DNA of 59,627 bases. It comes from an uncultured Bacteroidales bacterium (lineage in GTDB: Bacteria; Bacteroidota; Bacteroidia; Bacteroidales; CAIWKO01). Position 1 is the stretch's first letter, and each line of letters opens with the position of its first letter. Both the position numbers and the translations under genes were made by a program. The notes under the pieces were generated by a model. The model saw only the letters and a list, made by a program, of their open reading frames with translations, searched no databases and was not told the DNA's origin. The stretch lies in the NCBI GenBank assembly GCA_903913285.1, contig CAIWKO010000051.1, positions 1-59,627 on the forward strand, in the 5' to 3' direction. Below are positions 1-8,962 of the stretch, piece by piece.

Positions 1-134
1 CGCTGAAAGCATCTAAGTGCGAAACTCAGCTCAATATGAGACTTCCTTTAAGGATCGTGGAAGACTACCACGTTGATAGGCTGCAGGTGTAAAGACAGTA
101 ATGTCAAAGCCAAGCAGTACTAATTATCCGTAAC
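1..134 (+). rRNA. rrl: 23S rRNA, 3' end (partial)
   Basis: The first about 134 bases read as the conserved 3' end of bacterial 23S rRNA, including the helix region with GTGCGAAACTCAGC and the terminal stretch with CAAGCAGTACTAAT. The gene enters from outside the window, so only the end is seen. The mature 3' end is approximate. The 5S gene follows after about 85 AT-rich bases with no tRNA between. Confidence 0.93.
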
Positions 135-218
135 TTTCTGTTTGCTGATTTAAATCGATCTTTTCTTGTTATTGTATTTTCTTTCCATTATTGTCTTTTT
201 TAAGTTATTAAAGATATT

Positions 219-328
<110 letters not shown>

Positions 329-336
329 TTTTAATT

Positions 337-364
337 AAAGCTGCTCTTTTGGGCAGCTTTTTTT
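337..364 (+). terminator. rRNA operon terminator
   Basis: An AAGCTGC / GCAGCTT stem directly after 5S is followed by a run of T. This is a rho-independent terminator closing the rRNA operon. Confidence 0.85.
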
Positions 365-463
365 ATTTGTACTAATTTGGTTTCTGCTTTTTATACTCCA
401 TAACTATTCATTTCCATACTCTTTTAAGCCAATACCTTTTTAGGCATTATTCGTAAAGTTTTT

Positions 464-471
464 TACCTTTG
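464..471 (+). promoter_or_regulatory. -7 promoter box of the porin gene
   Basis: TACCTTTG matches the Bacteroidota -7 consensus TAnnTTTG. It lies 17 bases upstream of the porin ATG. No clear -33 TTTG was seen. Confidence 0.6.
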
Positions 472-488
472 CAGATTCTGATTTTTAT

Positions 489-2402
489 ATGAAAGCCGAT
501 AAAATAATCCTTTTCTTTTTTGTTTTTATTTTACCTTTTTGTGTTTTGGGGCAGAAGAAAGATTCTTTGAGTTTGAAATATGATTCGATAAGAGTTATTA
601 GTTTTTCTATTCAAAAAATTGATACAACAATTCATCAGGATTTAAATACGGTGAATATTGATACCAACCTGAATTGTTTTCAATATAATGACCCGATCAG
701 AAAGGCATACCTTTTTAATTCGAATGTCGGGAATACAGGATTGGCATCTGAAAATATTGTTTTTGCGGTTAATCAGAATTTGGGGTTTTCGTATGGTATT
801 CATTCTTTTGATGCGTACAGAATTAAAAAGAGTGATCAGAATTTTTATTATTCGGTGAAGCCTTTTACGGATCTGTTCTATACAATCGGGCCTAAAAAGG
901 AACATTTGTTTCATGTTACGCATTTGCACAGTATAAAAAATAAAGTGTTTTTAGGTATAAATTATCAAATAGTGGGTTCGCCCGGCCGGGATTACTTTCA
1001 GCAAAAGGCAAGCGACCAAAGTGTTTCGGTGTTTTCGTATTATGCAACCAAGAATAAGAAGTATGGTGTTTACGCGAACTACATATACAACAGAGAGAAG
1101 GTTCAGGAGAACGGCGGGTTGCAAAATGATACTGCATATATCTTGTATAGACAAGGTGATAATTCGTATTCACCGACCATTAATCTGGCTAAAGCAGGAA
1201 ATAAGCTGAAGGAAAATGCTTTTGTTTTAAAGCAATATTATTCGTTTGAACGGGATTCGTCGGATAGAAAGAATGATTCGGTGCCTGTGCCTAAAAGTTA
1301 TAATTTGGGACGGTTGATCCATACGTTTAGTTTTAGTAAAGAGAAACAAATATTCACGGATAATGAGCTGTATAATGGTTTTTTTCCGATGATACCATTT
1401 GATACGAGTTACACGGCCGATTCGGTTATGTTTTACCATATTGATAATACGCTTGCCTGGACCAATAATGAATCTACAAGTAAAGACAAGCGACAGGTCT
1501 TACGGTATTTCGCGGGATTAACCTATTCTTATTCGGAAGTGCATCAAATGAATGCTACGTATTTTATTAATGTTTTGAAACCCACACTGGGATTTACGAT
1601 TAAGCCTTATAGAAGTTTGTTGCTGAACGTTAACGGGGAGTATGTGCTGTTTGATGTGTATAATAAGGATTTTAAGGTGAGTTTTGACGGGAAGCAAGAG
1701 TTTGATGCCAAGGGAAAACAGTATGGAGCCATTGAGTTAAAGGCATGGTACGGAAAAAATAATCCTGATTGGTTTTATGAGCATTATTATTCGAAGTATT
1801 ATCAATGGGATTATGATTTTTTGAAGCAACAAACTTTCTATGCGGGGTTTAATTACTCGTATAAACGATTGAGCGTGGGACTTGATTATTATAATCTGGT
1901 TAATTACGTGTATATGGATGCGTATTCGCGGCCGAAGCAATATGTTGACGGCAGTATTAACGTGTTGTCGGCTTATTTGTTTAAGAATTTTGTGATAGGA
2001 AAGTTTGAGATCGACAGTAAGGTGGTGTATCAGTATAATGATAGGAACACGCTTTTACGAACTCCCGAGGTGGCTGCCATGCAATCGTATTTTTTTTCTA
2101 CGCATATGTTTAAGAAGGCTTTGTTCGCGCAGTTGGGCATAGACCTTTTATATAATACGAAGTATTATGCCGACGGGTATAATCCCGCGGTGAGAAGTTT
2201 TTATCTGCAAAACCAAGCGGAAACAGGTAATTATTTGTATGCTGATGTGTTTTTGAATTTTAAGGTTAAACGCCTGAGAGCGTATTTGAAATTGACGAAC
2301 ATTTTAAGCGGTTTGATAGGGTATGAGAACTTCGATGTGCCACATTATCCTACACCCGACAGGACTTTTAATTTCGGGGTGAGCTGGTTGTTTCATGATT
2401 AG
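489..2402 (+). CDS. Putative outer-membrane porin (Porin_10 family)
   Basis: The 637-residue protein starts with a signal peptide (MKADKIILFFFVFILPFCVLG, residues 1-21) followed by a long beta-rich region typical of the Bacteroidota 'putative porin' family Porin_10 (PF14121). Alternating polar/aromatic strands run from about residue 75 to the C-terminus, which ends in an aromatic strand (FNFGVSWLF) as expected for BAM-assembled barrels. The region around residues 80-185 (NTGLASENIVF, GSPGRDYFQQ) is the most family-like. It is expected in the outer membrane as a pore; the substrate cannot be told. It is monocistronic, with a promoter box 17 bases upstream. Family assignment is from recognition of the sequence, not a search. 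Confidence 0.8.
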   Translation: MKADKIILFFFVFILPFCVLGQKKDSLSLKYDSIRVISFSIQKIDTTIHQDLNTVNIDTNLNCFQYNDPIRKAYLFNSNVGNTGLASENIVFAVNQNLGFSYGIHSFDAYRIKKSDQNFYYSVKPFTDLFYTIGPKKEHLFHVTHLHSIKNKVFLGINYQIVGSPGRDYFQQKASDQSVSVFSYYATKNKKYGVYANYIYNREKVQENGGLQNDTAYILYRQGDNSYSPTINLAKAGNKLKENAFVLKQYYSFERDSSDRKNDSVPVPKSYNLGRLIHTFSFSKEKQIFTDNELYNGFFPMIPFDTSYTADSVMFYHIDNTLAWTNNESTSKDKRQVLRYFAGLTYSYSEVHQMNATYFINVLKPTLGFTIKPYRSLLLNVNGEYVLFDVYNKDFKVSFDGKQEFDAKGKQYGAIELKAWYGKNNPDWFYEHYYSKYYQWDYDFLKQQTFYAGFNYSYKRLSVGLDYYNLVNYVYMDAYSRPKQYVDGSINVLSAYLFKNFVIGKFEIDSKVVYQYNDRNTLLRTPEVAAMQSYFFSTHMFKKALFAQLGIDLLYNTKYYADGYNPAVRSFYLQNQAETGNYLYADVFLNFKVKRLRAYLKLTNILSGLIGYENFDVPHYPTPDRTFNFGVSWLFHD

Positions 2403-2643
2403 GAAGTGACTAGAGTGAACTAGAGTTGGGAGTGAACTAGAGTTGGGCGGGAAAAACATTTTATTAACCACAGAGTTGCACAAAGGAAAAAAATAGAGTT
2501 ACACAGAGGAGTTTGAAGTGTCAAGAGTTTTTAGTTTAAAGTTGAAAGCTTAAAGTTGCTGGTTGATTTGAGGGAGATCTGTTTAATTATATAGAAGAAC
2601 TTAATAATTGACCTTCTGAAAGGCTTGGTAGACGCGTTACCCT
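2403..2643. other. Non-coding stretch with short direct repeats
   Basis: No gene is seen. Two copies of GTGAACTAGAGTTGGG follow the porin stop codon. Around 2466-2510 there is an AACCACAGAGTT / AGAGTTACACAGAGGAG pair of the kind often found in degenerate bacterial intergenic DNA. Confidence 0.5.
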
Positions 2644-2965
2644 CTATATTTGACTAATTGCCCGCTATATTTGAGCAATTGCCCGCTATATTTTTCAATT
2701 GCCCACTATATTTGTCCGATTGCCCGCTATATTTGTCCAATTTCCCACTATATTTGAGCAATTACCCACTATATTTTTGCAATTGCCCACTATATTTGTT
2801 CAATTGCCCACTATATTTACTCAATTGCCCGCTATATTTGTCCAATTTCCCACTATATTTGAGCAATTGCCCACTATATTTGTCTAATTGCCCGCTATAT
2901 TTGTCCAATTTCCCGCTATATTCGGCAAATTTCCCTCTATCGAGAGTTCATTTCCCATTGTATTA
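2644..2965. repeat. 21-bp tandem repeat array 1
   Basis: About 15 direct copies of a 21-bp unit, CTATATTTGTCCAATTGCC plus two bases. CTATAT starts occur at 2644, 2665, 2686, 2706, 2727, 2748, 2769, 2790, 2811, 2832, 2853, 2874, 2895 and 2916, with a diverged copy at 2937; only one unit is 20 bp. The central bases vary (TTGTCCAA, TTGAGCAA, TTGTTCAA) but often keep a TTGnnCAA dyad. It sits between the convergent porin and dipeptidase genes. The open frame across it (107 codons) is a by-product of a repeat length divisible by three. Confidence 0.95.
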
Positions 2966-3016
2966 TCTAAATTGCAAATAGTATAGAAGGAAAAGCTCGG
3001 TATTAAGTACTAATGG

Positions 3017-3757
3017 TTATTCGATAATTTTATATTTCAGCATAGCTTGTTCGCGGGTGCAGGAGTTGAAATGCCACCATTCGGTTTGGATGTTATAGAA
3101 ACCGGCTTTGCTCATTACGTGACGAAGGAGTTTGCGGTTATCAATCTGTTGTTGGGTTAGCAAACCCTGATCGAGCAGTTGAGATTCCATAACGGGGTAG
3201 GCCAGAGGATTGAAGTAATCGAATTGGCAACCCATATCGAACTGTTTGCCTGAATTATCAATTATGGTTAAATCGACAGCTGCTCCAAAGTTGTGAAGAG
3301 ATCCGTTTTTTGGATTGCTGGCATATTTGCCTTTTTCGGCAGCGGGCACCTTCAGTGCATCCCAAATCATTTTTTGAAATTTAACAGGACGGGCAGCATC
3401 GTATATCAACAGCGAATAGCCGGGATGAAGTTCTTTGAGGCAGGCCTGAGCCTGAGCAAGTTTGATGGCTACATCTTTTTGAAGATAGGCTTTGGAGTAG
3501 TTGCCATAGATGTCTGTTTTCAGGAAGTTGTCGGTTGTGGAATATTTGATATCGGTTTTTATGGTGCTATCGATGGTTGAAATATCGACCAAGCCAAGTT
3601 GGAGCATTTGAAGTTCGACAGACGTGATAGCTATCCGTTTTGAGGATATGTTGTTTGCCGGCAAAAGGGTCAGTGCAGGGGACGGCTTCTGGTCGATACA
3701 TGAACCATGAAGAAACAGGGCAAAAAACAAACAAAAGATGTTGACGCTATTTTTCAC
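3017..3757 (-). CDS. D-alanyl-D-alanine dipeptidase-like lipoprotein (VanX/DdpX family)
   Basis: With a GTG start at 3757 the product is 246 residues with a lipoprotein signal (KNSVNIFCLFFALFLHGSC, lipobox Cys near residue 20). An ATG at 3802 is also possible but would overlap the upstream gene and bury the signal peptide. The family's zinc-site motifs are visible: SLHNFGAAVDLTI (SxHxxGxAxD) and EWWHF (ExWH), with DAARP upstream. Members hydrolyse D-Ala-D-Ala, for recycling of peptidoglycan precursors or, in vancomycin-resistance clusters, removal of the antibiotic target. No vanH, vanA or vanRS genes are nearby, so a housekeeping envelope or periplasmic role is inferred. It follows the PorE-like gene by 4 bases and is probably co-transcribed. 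Confidence 0.85.
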   Translation of the reverse strand: MKNSVNIFCLFFALFLHGSCIDQKPSPALTLLPANNISSKRIAITSVELQMLQLGLVDISTIDSTIKTDIKYSTTDNFLKTDIYGNYSKAYLQKDVAIKLAQAQACLKELHPGYSLLIYDAARPVKFQKMIWDALKVPAAEKGKYASNPKNGSLHNFGAAVDLTIIDNSGKQFDMGCQFDYFNPLAYPVMESQLLDQGLLTQQQIDNRKLLRHVMSKAGFYNIQTEWWHFNSCTREQAMLKYKIIE

Positions 3758-3761
3758 ATCG

Positions 3762-6092
3762 TTATTTTGCAGGAACCACGACGGCTTTGATGGTGAGGAC
3801 ATTTTTGTTGCGGGCGGTGTTGGAGTAGACGGTGACGGTTTCGGATTTGTATCCTGTGTCTTCTTCGGTGTTGAACATCACCATTATTTGTCCGGAGCCA
3901 CCCGGTGGAACGGGTTCTTTTGACCAATCGGCCACGGTGCATCCGCAACTGGTTTCAACTCCGGTGAGGATAAGTTCGTCGGTGCCGGTGTTTTTGAATT
4001 TGAAGACACAGGCAGCTTTTTTGCCGAAATCAATAGAGCCGAAATCGTATAATGAATCGGCAAACTGGATTTGAGGCAGTTTGGGGATGTTGTTTTGACC
4101 CATGGAAGATTGATACATGATGATCTGTATTTTGCGCTCGAAGGCAGCGGCACGACTGTAGATGGAGTTGCGTTTGTCGTTGGGGTTATCGCTAACCAAA
4201 GGGCTTGCGGTTGATTTGCCCAGGGGTTCTTCGATGATGACGAGTTTGGCCCCGTTGGCTGCGGTTCCGTTGATGTATTGCATGAAGACTCCCTCGCAGT
4301 ATTGTTTGATGAAGTTGACGATGGAAGCAATGCGGCGTTTTGAAAGGCTCAGGTTATATTCGGTAGTATTGAGCGGACTGCAGTAGCCTTTGATCTTTAT
4401 TTTTACGCTGTTTCCTTTGTTGAGGTCGGTGAGGAGGAGCTTGGCAAAGAGTTTGAGGCTGGAGAATCCTTTGGCAACATAATTTTCGAAGAAGTCTTCG
4501 ATGTCTTTTTCGGCCTTGATTCTGTCGTTTCCCGAAAGGCCTTTTGAATACTCGGTTTTGTAGGTTTCTTCCATTGCATAATAGTCGCTGAGCAAGGATT
4601 CGTAGTTTTTGGATGTGGTGATGCTGGTACTTCTGGGGTCGGGCTCATCGTTGTGGAAGTAAAGGGTGAGTGGCAACATGAGTTTGATGCTGGCTTCGAT
4701 GTTGACCGTATCTTTTTTGGGAATTACATTTTGAGTAACTGCTTTTTGGGTGAGGGTGTCCTGCCATTCGTAGGCATAAATATCGTTGCAACAGGTTTCG
4801 CTTTTGATGTATAAGGAACCCGGACGGTTTGAGGTGAAATAGCCGTCGTGGTCGACTTCGTTGACGGTGAAATATAGATCGTTGCTGCTGCTGTTGATGG
4901 GGTAGCCAATGTTTTCGGGTGTTGTCCAACTGTTGAACTTTCCTCTGGAATAGAAAATATCGAATCCGCCAAGCCCTTTGTGCCAATCGGAACTGAAGTA
5001 AAGGGTTTGGGTTGGAGTGTAGTAGAAAGGCGTGATGTCGTCGCCGGGAGTGTTGATGATGCTGCCGAGGTTGATGGGGTCTTGATATTCTCCGTTTTTG
5101 ATGATAGAATACCAGATGTCGAGTTTGCCAATGCCGCCCGGACGGTCGGAAACAAAGAACAATATTTTTTCTTTTTCGTTTTCGACAAAGTTGGGTTGGG
5201 TGGTGGTGTAGCCGGGGAGGTTTATTTTATTGGGCAACCTGACGGCTTTTTGCCATTTTTCATTTACGTTTTCGCAGGTATATATTTCGGACTGCATGGC
5301 TTGGTTGTCGCTTGATTTTGAGCGGGTGAAGAAGACTTTGTTGTGGTCGTGCGAAAAACAGATATTGGCATTGTGGACTTCCTTGTCGTTGATCCTGGAA
5401 TCGAGTTCTTTGGTTTTCGACCAGCCCGCGTTGCTGGCTCTCGAAATGTAGATCTTTGAGATGTAGCCGTTGGAGATGTATGAATCGTAGTCGCCCGAGA
5501 ATATGGGCCGCATGGCTGAAAAGACGAGGGCCGTGTCGCTCAACTGCACCGCATTGAACTCGGAGTAGGGGGTGTTGATGTTGCCATCGTTGAGATGTTC
5601 GATGAGTACATTCTTCTTTTTCTCTATAAGCGCGGGTGCATCTTTACATGCGTCGATCTCGACCTTTGCTTTTTGAACATAATAATCGTCGGGTTTGTTT
5701 TTATGTTCGTTATAGTAGGAGCGGAAATGGATAAGAGCATGGGTGTATTCTTCGGTTGATTTTTCCATCATGGCCAACCAGAATTTCGTGAGCGGGTTTT
5801 CGTTTTTCAGGTCGTTGGCGAGCACATATTTGTACCATTGCTTGGCCTGCTGATAGTTGTTGAACAAACGATAGGATTCGGCACATTTATAGGCTATCTT
5901 CATATCGGTTGAATCGAACCAAAGCGCGTTATTAAAATAGAGCGAGGCCGTATAATAATCGCCACTGTTAAAAGCATCGTTGGCTATCTGGATACTTTCG
6001 TTGTAATCCTGCGCGGAGGAGTTCTTGCTGAAGGCCATACACCCGGCGAACAACAGTAGAAGGATCGTTGTATGTAAAATTTTCTTTTTCAT
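3762..6092 (-). CDS. PorE-like T9SS protein: TPR, PD40 propeller, OmpA domain and C-terminal DUF1573
   Basis: The 776-residue product (start at 6092, MKKKILHTTILLLLF, chosen to give a normal signal peptide; an ATG 7 codons upstream overlaps porP) has a signal peptide, TPR-like helices to about residue 165, and a PD40-type beta-propeller (about 180-470). The propeller shows repeated motifs such as FFVSDRPGG and LYFSSDWHKGLGGFDIFYS. An OmpA-like peptidoglycan-binding domain follows (about 555-665; IKGYCSPLNTTEYNLSLSKR). This order matches PorE-type proteins that tether the type IX secretion machine to peptidoglycan. The last about 100 residues are a DUF1573 domain (YDFGSIDFGKKAACVFKFKN, SCGCT), an addition not usual for PorE. 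It lies 5 bases after porP, so an operon is likely. Confidence 0.8.
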   Translation of the reverse strand: MKKKILHTTILLLLFAGCMAFSKNSSAQDYNESIQIANDAFNSGDYYTASLYFNNALWFDSTDMKIAYKCAESYRLFNNYQQAKQWYKYVLANDLKNENPLTKFWLAMMEKSTEEYTHALIHFRSYYNEHKNKPDDYYVQKAKVEIDACKDAPALIEKKKNVLIEHLNDGNINTPYSEFNAVQLSDTALVFSAMRPIFSGDYDSYISNGYISKIYISRASNAGWSKTKELDSRINDKEVHNANICFSHDHNKVFFTRSKSSDNQAMQSEIYTCENVNEKWQKAVRLPNKINLPGYTTTQPNFVENEKEKILFFVSDRPGGIGKLDIWYSIIKNGEYQDPINLGSIINTPGDDITPFYYTPTQTLYFSSDWHKGLGGFDIFYSRGKFNSWTTPENIGYPINSSSNDLYFTVNEVDHDGYFTSNRPGSLYIKSETCCNDIYAYEWQDTLTQKAVTQNVIPKKDTVNIEASIKLMLPLTLYFHNDEPDPRSTSITTSKNYESLLSDYYAMEETYKTEYSKGLSGNDRIKAEKDIEDFFENYVAKGFSSLKLFAKLLLTDLNKGNSVKIKIKGYCSPLNTTEYNLSLSKRRIASIVNFIKQYCEGVFMQYINGTAANGAKLVIIEEPLGKSTASPLVSDNPNDKRNSIYSRAAAFERKIQIIMYQSSMGQNNIPKLPQIQFADSLYDFGSIDFGKKAACVFKFKNTGTDELILTGVETSCGCTVADWSKEPVPPGGSGQIMVMFNTEEDTGYKSETVTVYSNTARNKNVLTIKAVVVPAK

Positions 6093-6097
6093 CAATC

Positions 6098-7111
6098 TTA
6101 AAAAATAGGACACGGAATTTCTTTCTTTTTTACATATTTGTTTCTATTGAAAATATAATTGACCGAAAGTTCGAACCCACCTCTGTCTTTGCTGGCGGGG
6201 ACTAATTTCGACAGATTAACATCGTAGCTTACTCCGAATATGATATTGTTGTAATCGAAACCTGCCACCACAATAAATGCATCGGCCCAGCGCATATACA
6301 AACCCATATTGACCGAGGTGTAGTTGCGGTATTGCTGAGTGCGGTTGTATTTGAGCAGCGCGCCCATGAGTGCTTCGGTGTAAGGCCCCTGAAATGAGAG
6401 TAAAAAGGAAGGTGTTACATCCAAATCGGTGGAGGCTGAAAAGGCAGCACCGGCATATAAAGTGTTCTTGACATTGAGTTTGATATCTTTATTATCCATG
6501 AAACTTATCTGAGGCCGGGTGATGTGAGCCGAGGTGAAGCCCACATTATAGGACGTTTTTTTAGAATATCGATAAAACCAATGGATGCCTGCAGAGAGAT
6601 CGAAATACACGAAATTTCGTTTGCTGTATTGCTCGTTGGGATCGATGTTGGGGTCGTATTGGGTTCCGTTGAACTGATCGTCGTAGTATAACTGAGAGTA
6701 GTTGATGCTTCGCTGAACAATGGCAGGCATTATTCCCACCGAAATGTAGTTGTTGTTGTGGCGGGAAAAAGATTTGATATACGAGAGAGCTACTCCTGTT
6801 GAAATGGTTGAGAATTTAGAATCTCCGGCAATATCTGCATCCAAAACCGCACCGATTCCGAAAGCATCTTTATGATATTTGCGTTTGAGATACTGCATAT
6901 CGAAAAAAGCGGAAATGTTTTGATACGGTTTGGTGACAGAACTCCATTGACTTTTGGAATTTAATCCAACTCTGAATTTGCCGGTTATCAGACCTGCATT
7001 GGCAGGGTTGAGGCTTATGGGCGCCGCGTAGTATTGCGAATAGTGGAGGTCTTGTGCAGCAAGATAACTGCAGATGAATGAAAAAAATACTATGAACAAA
7101 CTTTTTTTCAA
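6098..7111 (-). CDS. Type IX secretion system membrane protein PorP/SprF
   Basis: The 337-residue protein has a signal peptide (MKKSLFIVFFSFICSYLAAQ) followed directly by DLHYSQYYAAPISLNPANAG, the highly conserved start of mature PorP/SprF proteins. The rest is an outer-membrane beta-barrel, ending in FELSVNYIF plus a short tail. PorP anchors T9SS components (PorE and the PorKLMN core) and, in the gliding paralogue SprF, exports adhesins such as SprB. The downstream PorE-like gene supports a T9SS function. Because Bacteroidota genomes often carry several porP/sprF copies paired with different partners, whether this is the core copy or an accessory paralogue cannot be decided here. Confidence 0.9.
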   Translation of the reverse strand: MKKSLFIVFFSFICSYLAAQDLHYSQYYAAPISLNPANAGLITGKFRVGLNSKSQWSSVTKPYQNISAFFDMQYLKRKYHKDAFGIGAVLDADIAGDSKFSTISTGVALSYIKSFSRHNNNYISVGIMPAIVQRSINYSQLYYDDQFNGTQYDPNIDPNEQYSKRNFVYFDLSAGIHWFYRYSKKTSYNVGFTSAHITRPQISFMDNKDIKLNVKNTLYAGAAFSASTDLDVTPSFLLSFQGPYTEALMGALLKYNRTQQYRNYTSVNMGLYMRWADAFIVVAGFDYNNIIFGVSYDVNLSKLVPASKDRGGFELSVNYIFNRNKYVKKKEIPCPIF

Positions 7112-7227
7112 ATCAACATGAGTTTTATTAAAAAGAGATCCCGTAAACTTTATGTAAAAATAGTAAATTTAAAAATGTTTTAGCAGATTTTTATGTAATA
7201 ATTCGGATTTAATCCTGAACCTTTGTT

Positions 7228-7235
7228 TATTTTTG
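7228..7235 (+). promoter_or_regulatory. -7 promoter box of the DUF4293 gene
   Basis: TATTTTTG matches TAnnTTTG and lies only 12 bases upstream of the ATG at 7248, implying a very short leader. Confidence 0.5.
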
Positions 7236-7247
7236 TAAAAAAAAGAT

Positions 7248-7715
7248 ATGCTACAACGGGTTCAAAGTTTGTATTTATTGGTGGTTATTGTTTCATACGT
7301 TCTGTTATTTTTCTTTCCTTTTGCAGAGTTTACGGTGAACAATACGGAGTATTATTTCTCGCTTTTGAAGGTTTCGAACGGCAACAGCAACAGCACCATT
7401 CCGCTTATTGCAGCGGTAGGATTGCTCTGCATTACAGTGTTGGTGACTATTTTCCTATACAAGAAACGTATTTTGCAGATTCGGATCATTGCGATCGTTT
7501 TGTTGGCACATATTGGATTTATTGTTGCTTTGTTTTATGTTTCGGGTTCAATTGCCAGTATGCTTACACCGCATGTTGCCAATGCCGTTGAAGTTGCCAC
7601 CAAATATGATACGGGTACTTATATCGTGCTGATACCTCTGGTTTTTCTGGTTTTAGCCAACAGAGCTATCCGCAAAGATGAAAAGCTTGTACGTTCTACC
7701 GATAGGATCAGATAG
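7248..7715 (+). CDS. DUF4293 family membrane protein
   Basis: The 155-residue protein has four predicted membrane segments (about residues 7-27, 47-70, 75-97 and 120-145). Its N-terminus, MLQRVQSLYLLVV, and overall size fit the Bacteroidota DUF4293 family of unknown function. It is a single gene convergent with the phosphoesterase gene, separated from it by a bidirectional terminator. Confidence 0.75.
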   Translation: MLQRVQSLYLLVVIVSYVLLFFFPFAEFTVNNTEYYFSLLKVSNGNSNSTIPLIAAVGLLCITVLVTIFLYKKRILQIRIIAIVLLAHIGFIVALFYVSGSIASMLTPHVANAVEVATKYDTGTYIVLIPLVFLVLANRAIRKDEKLVRSTDRIR

Positions 7716-7740
7716 TTGAACCTTCGGTAAAATAAATTAT

Positions 7741-7796
7741 TTGATTTTCAACGCCTTTTTGCCCCTTCCCTAAAGGGAGAAGCCGTTGAAAATCAA
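7741..7796. terminator. Bidirectional terminator with nested hairpin
   Basis: A 13-base perfect inverted repeat (TTGATTTTCAACG at 7741-7753 and its complement at 7784-7796) encloses an inner CTTCCC-TAAA-GGGAG hairpin, with A/T runs at the outer ends. It separates the convergent genes at 7248-7715 and 7820-8311. Confidence 0.75.
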
Positions 7797-7819
7797 AAAA
7801 ATTATCCTGCAAAAACCTA

Positions 7820-8311
7820 TTATTTATCTAACTCTAAAATTTCCATTTCGCGCATATCGTTTCCGTCGATAACAAAACGAATGAGGGTTATTTTAGTATG
7901 GAAACCGTATTTTCCGGCTGCACCGGGATTGATATACATCAGCTTGTTCTTATTATCGAACTGCACGCGGCAAATATGTGAATGACCACAAACGAAAATA
8001 TCGGGCTTTTCGGTTTCGATGAGTTTTTTGGCACGGGGATCGTATCGTGAAGGAGTGCCGCCAATATGCGTTATCAGAACTTTTTTCTGCTCCACATCAA
8101 ACACGTTGTATTCGGGAAAATGGTTGCGGATGTCGGTTCCGTCGATATTGCCAAACACACCGTAAAGCGGTTTTATTGAAGCCAGTTTCTTAGCTGTTTC
8201 GATATTGCCAAAATCACCGGCATGCCAAATTTGATCGCAGTCAGCAAAAAAATCCCATGTTTTTGGATGGATGTAGCAATGGGTATCCGATAAAATTCCG
8301 ATGCGTTTCAC
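7820..8311 (-). CDS. Metallophosphoesterase, YfcE/MJ0936 family
   Basis: The 163-residue protein contains all the family's metal-binding blocks in order: GILSDTH (residues 5-11), HAGDFG (about 31-36), GNIDG (about 54-58), THIGG (about 81-85) and CGHSHI (about 110-115). Members of this single-domain family are cytoplasmic phosphodiesterases acting on small substrates; the natural substrate is unknown. It starts 9 bases after the stop of the upstream hypothetical gene, so they may be co-transcribed. Confidence 0.9.
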   Translation of the reverse strand: MKRIGILSDTHCYIHPKTWDFFADCDQIWHAGDFGNIETAKKLASIKPLYGVFGNIDGTDIRNHFPEYNVFDVEQKKVLITHIGGTPSRYDPRAKKLIETEKPDIFVCGHSHICRVQFDNKNKLMYINPGAAGKYGFHTKITLIRFVIDGNDMREMEILELDK

Positions 8312-8320
8312 ACTTCTATA

Positions 8321-8752
8321 TCAACATTTTAATACACTGCCCAGACGAACCTCGAGAACTATATTCCTTAGCTCAACTGGAAAAGTTACGGAAAGAAAAT
8401 ACGTGAGGAAACAGTTCTTTAGTTTCTCGGTAAAATTATCACCGCACATACTCTGGTTAATTATCCTGTGTTCCGTAACAAATCCTTTATCATCAATTTT
8501 GAAATCAATATCCATATAAACAGCATCACAATAATGGGCACAGCTTATCCGCAGATTGTTATTCGATAAGCAATCGTAGAAAAAATTGCTGTGCCAAACG
8601 GTATATAAATTATTCCATGCAGTGTCCTGTTTGGTGCCGATGATATCCCCGTAGGTTTTAATGGAATCGTTCTTTGCCTGAGAATAAAGCATGACAGGAC
8701 AGGCAAAAACAAGGAAGAGAATGATAAGGTGAATCTTTTTCAAAAAATGCAT
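8321..8752 (-). CDS. Secreted hypothetical protein, 143 aa
   Basis: The product has a signal peptide (LIILFLVFACPVMLYSQA) and a small alpha/beta region. The second half (DIDFKIDDKGFVTEHRIINQ, LKNCFLTYFLSVTF) resembles the TonB-C-like or energy-transducer fold seen in many Bacteroidota secreted proteins, but the match is weak. It is not recognised. It lies immediately upstream of the phosphoesterase gene on the same strand. Confidence 0.55.
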   Translation of the reverse strand: MHFLKKIHLIILFLVFACPVMLYSQAKNDSIKTYGDIIGTKQDTAWNNLYTVWHSNFFYDCLSNNNLRISCAHYCDAVYMDIDFKIDDKGFVTEHRIINQSMCGDNFTEKLKNCFLTYFLSVTFPVELRNIVLEVRLGSVLKC

Positions 8753-8824
8753 GGCTATGATTAATAGTTTTGTTTTAGAAAAAGTAAAAATACAATTATT
8801 CTTTTAGAAAAAATGATCAAAAAG

Positions 8825-8850
8825 CCCTAAAATTTACCGTTAACTTTTTT
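8825..8850. repeat. 26-bp direct repeat, left copy
   Basis: Starts CCCTAAAATTTACCGTTAAC and runs on into six T. An identical 26-bp copy lies exactly 1050 bases downstream at 9875-9900, so the pair flanks the SPOR-domain gene. The core is the palindrome GTTAAC. Confidence 0.85.
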
Positions 8851-8962
8851 GTTTTATAAATTTAGTCGGTTTAGTAGTATATTTACATGTTATAAAAAAA
8901 TCGTATTAATAAACGGTGTGATTTTTGTAGTAAAATAATTAGTATTAATTAATTGGATCGTT

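Noticed and set aside
135-218. tRNA gene in the 23S-5S spacer
   Set aside because: No cloverleaf or T-loop GTTCGAAT-type sequence is visible in this AT-rich spacer.
2644-2965. CRISPR array candidate
   Set aside because: The units are adjacent and there are no spacers of variable sequence; no cas genes are in the window.
2658-2981. Open frame of 107 codons across repeat array 1
   Set aside because: The frame is open because the 21-bp unit is divisible by three. It has no signal peptide, start context or known domain, and the predicted peptide is a 7-residue repeat.
3017-3757. Vancomycin-resistance operon
   Set aside because: A VanX-type dipeptidase is present without vanH, vanA or vanRS, so a housekeeping role is more likely.
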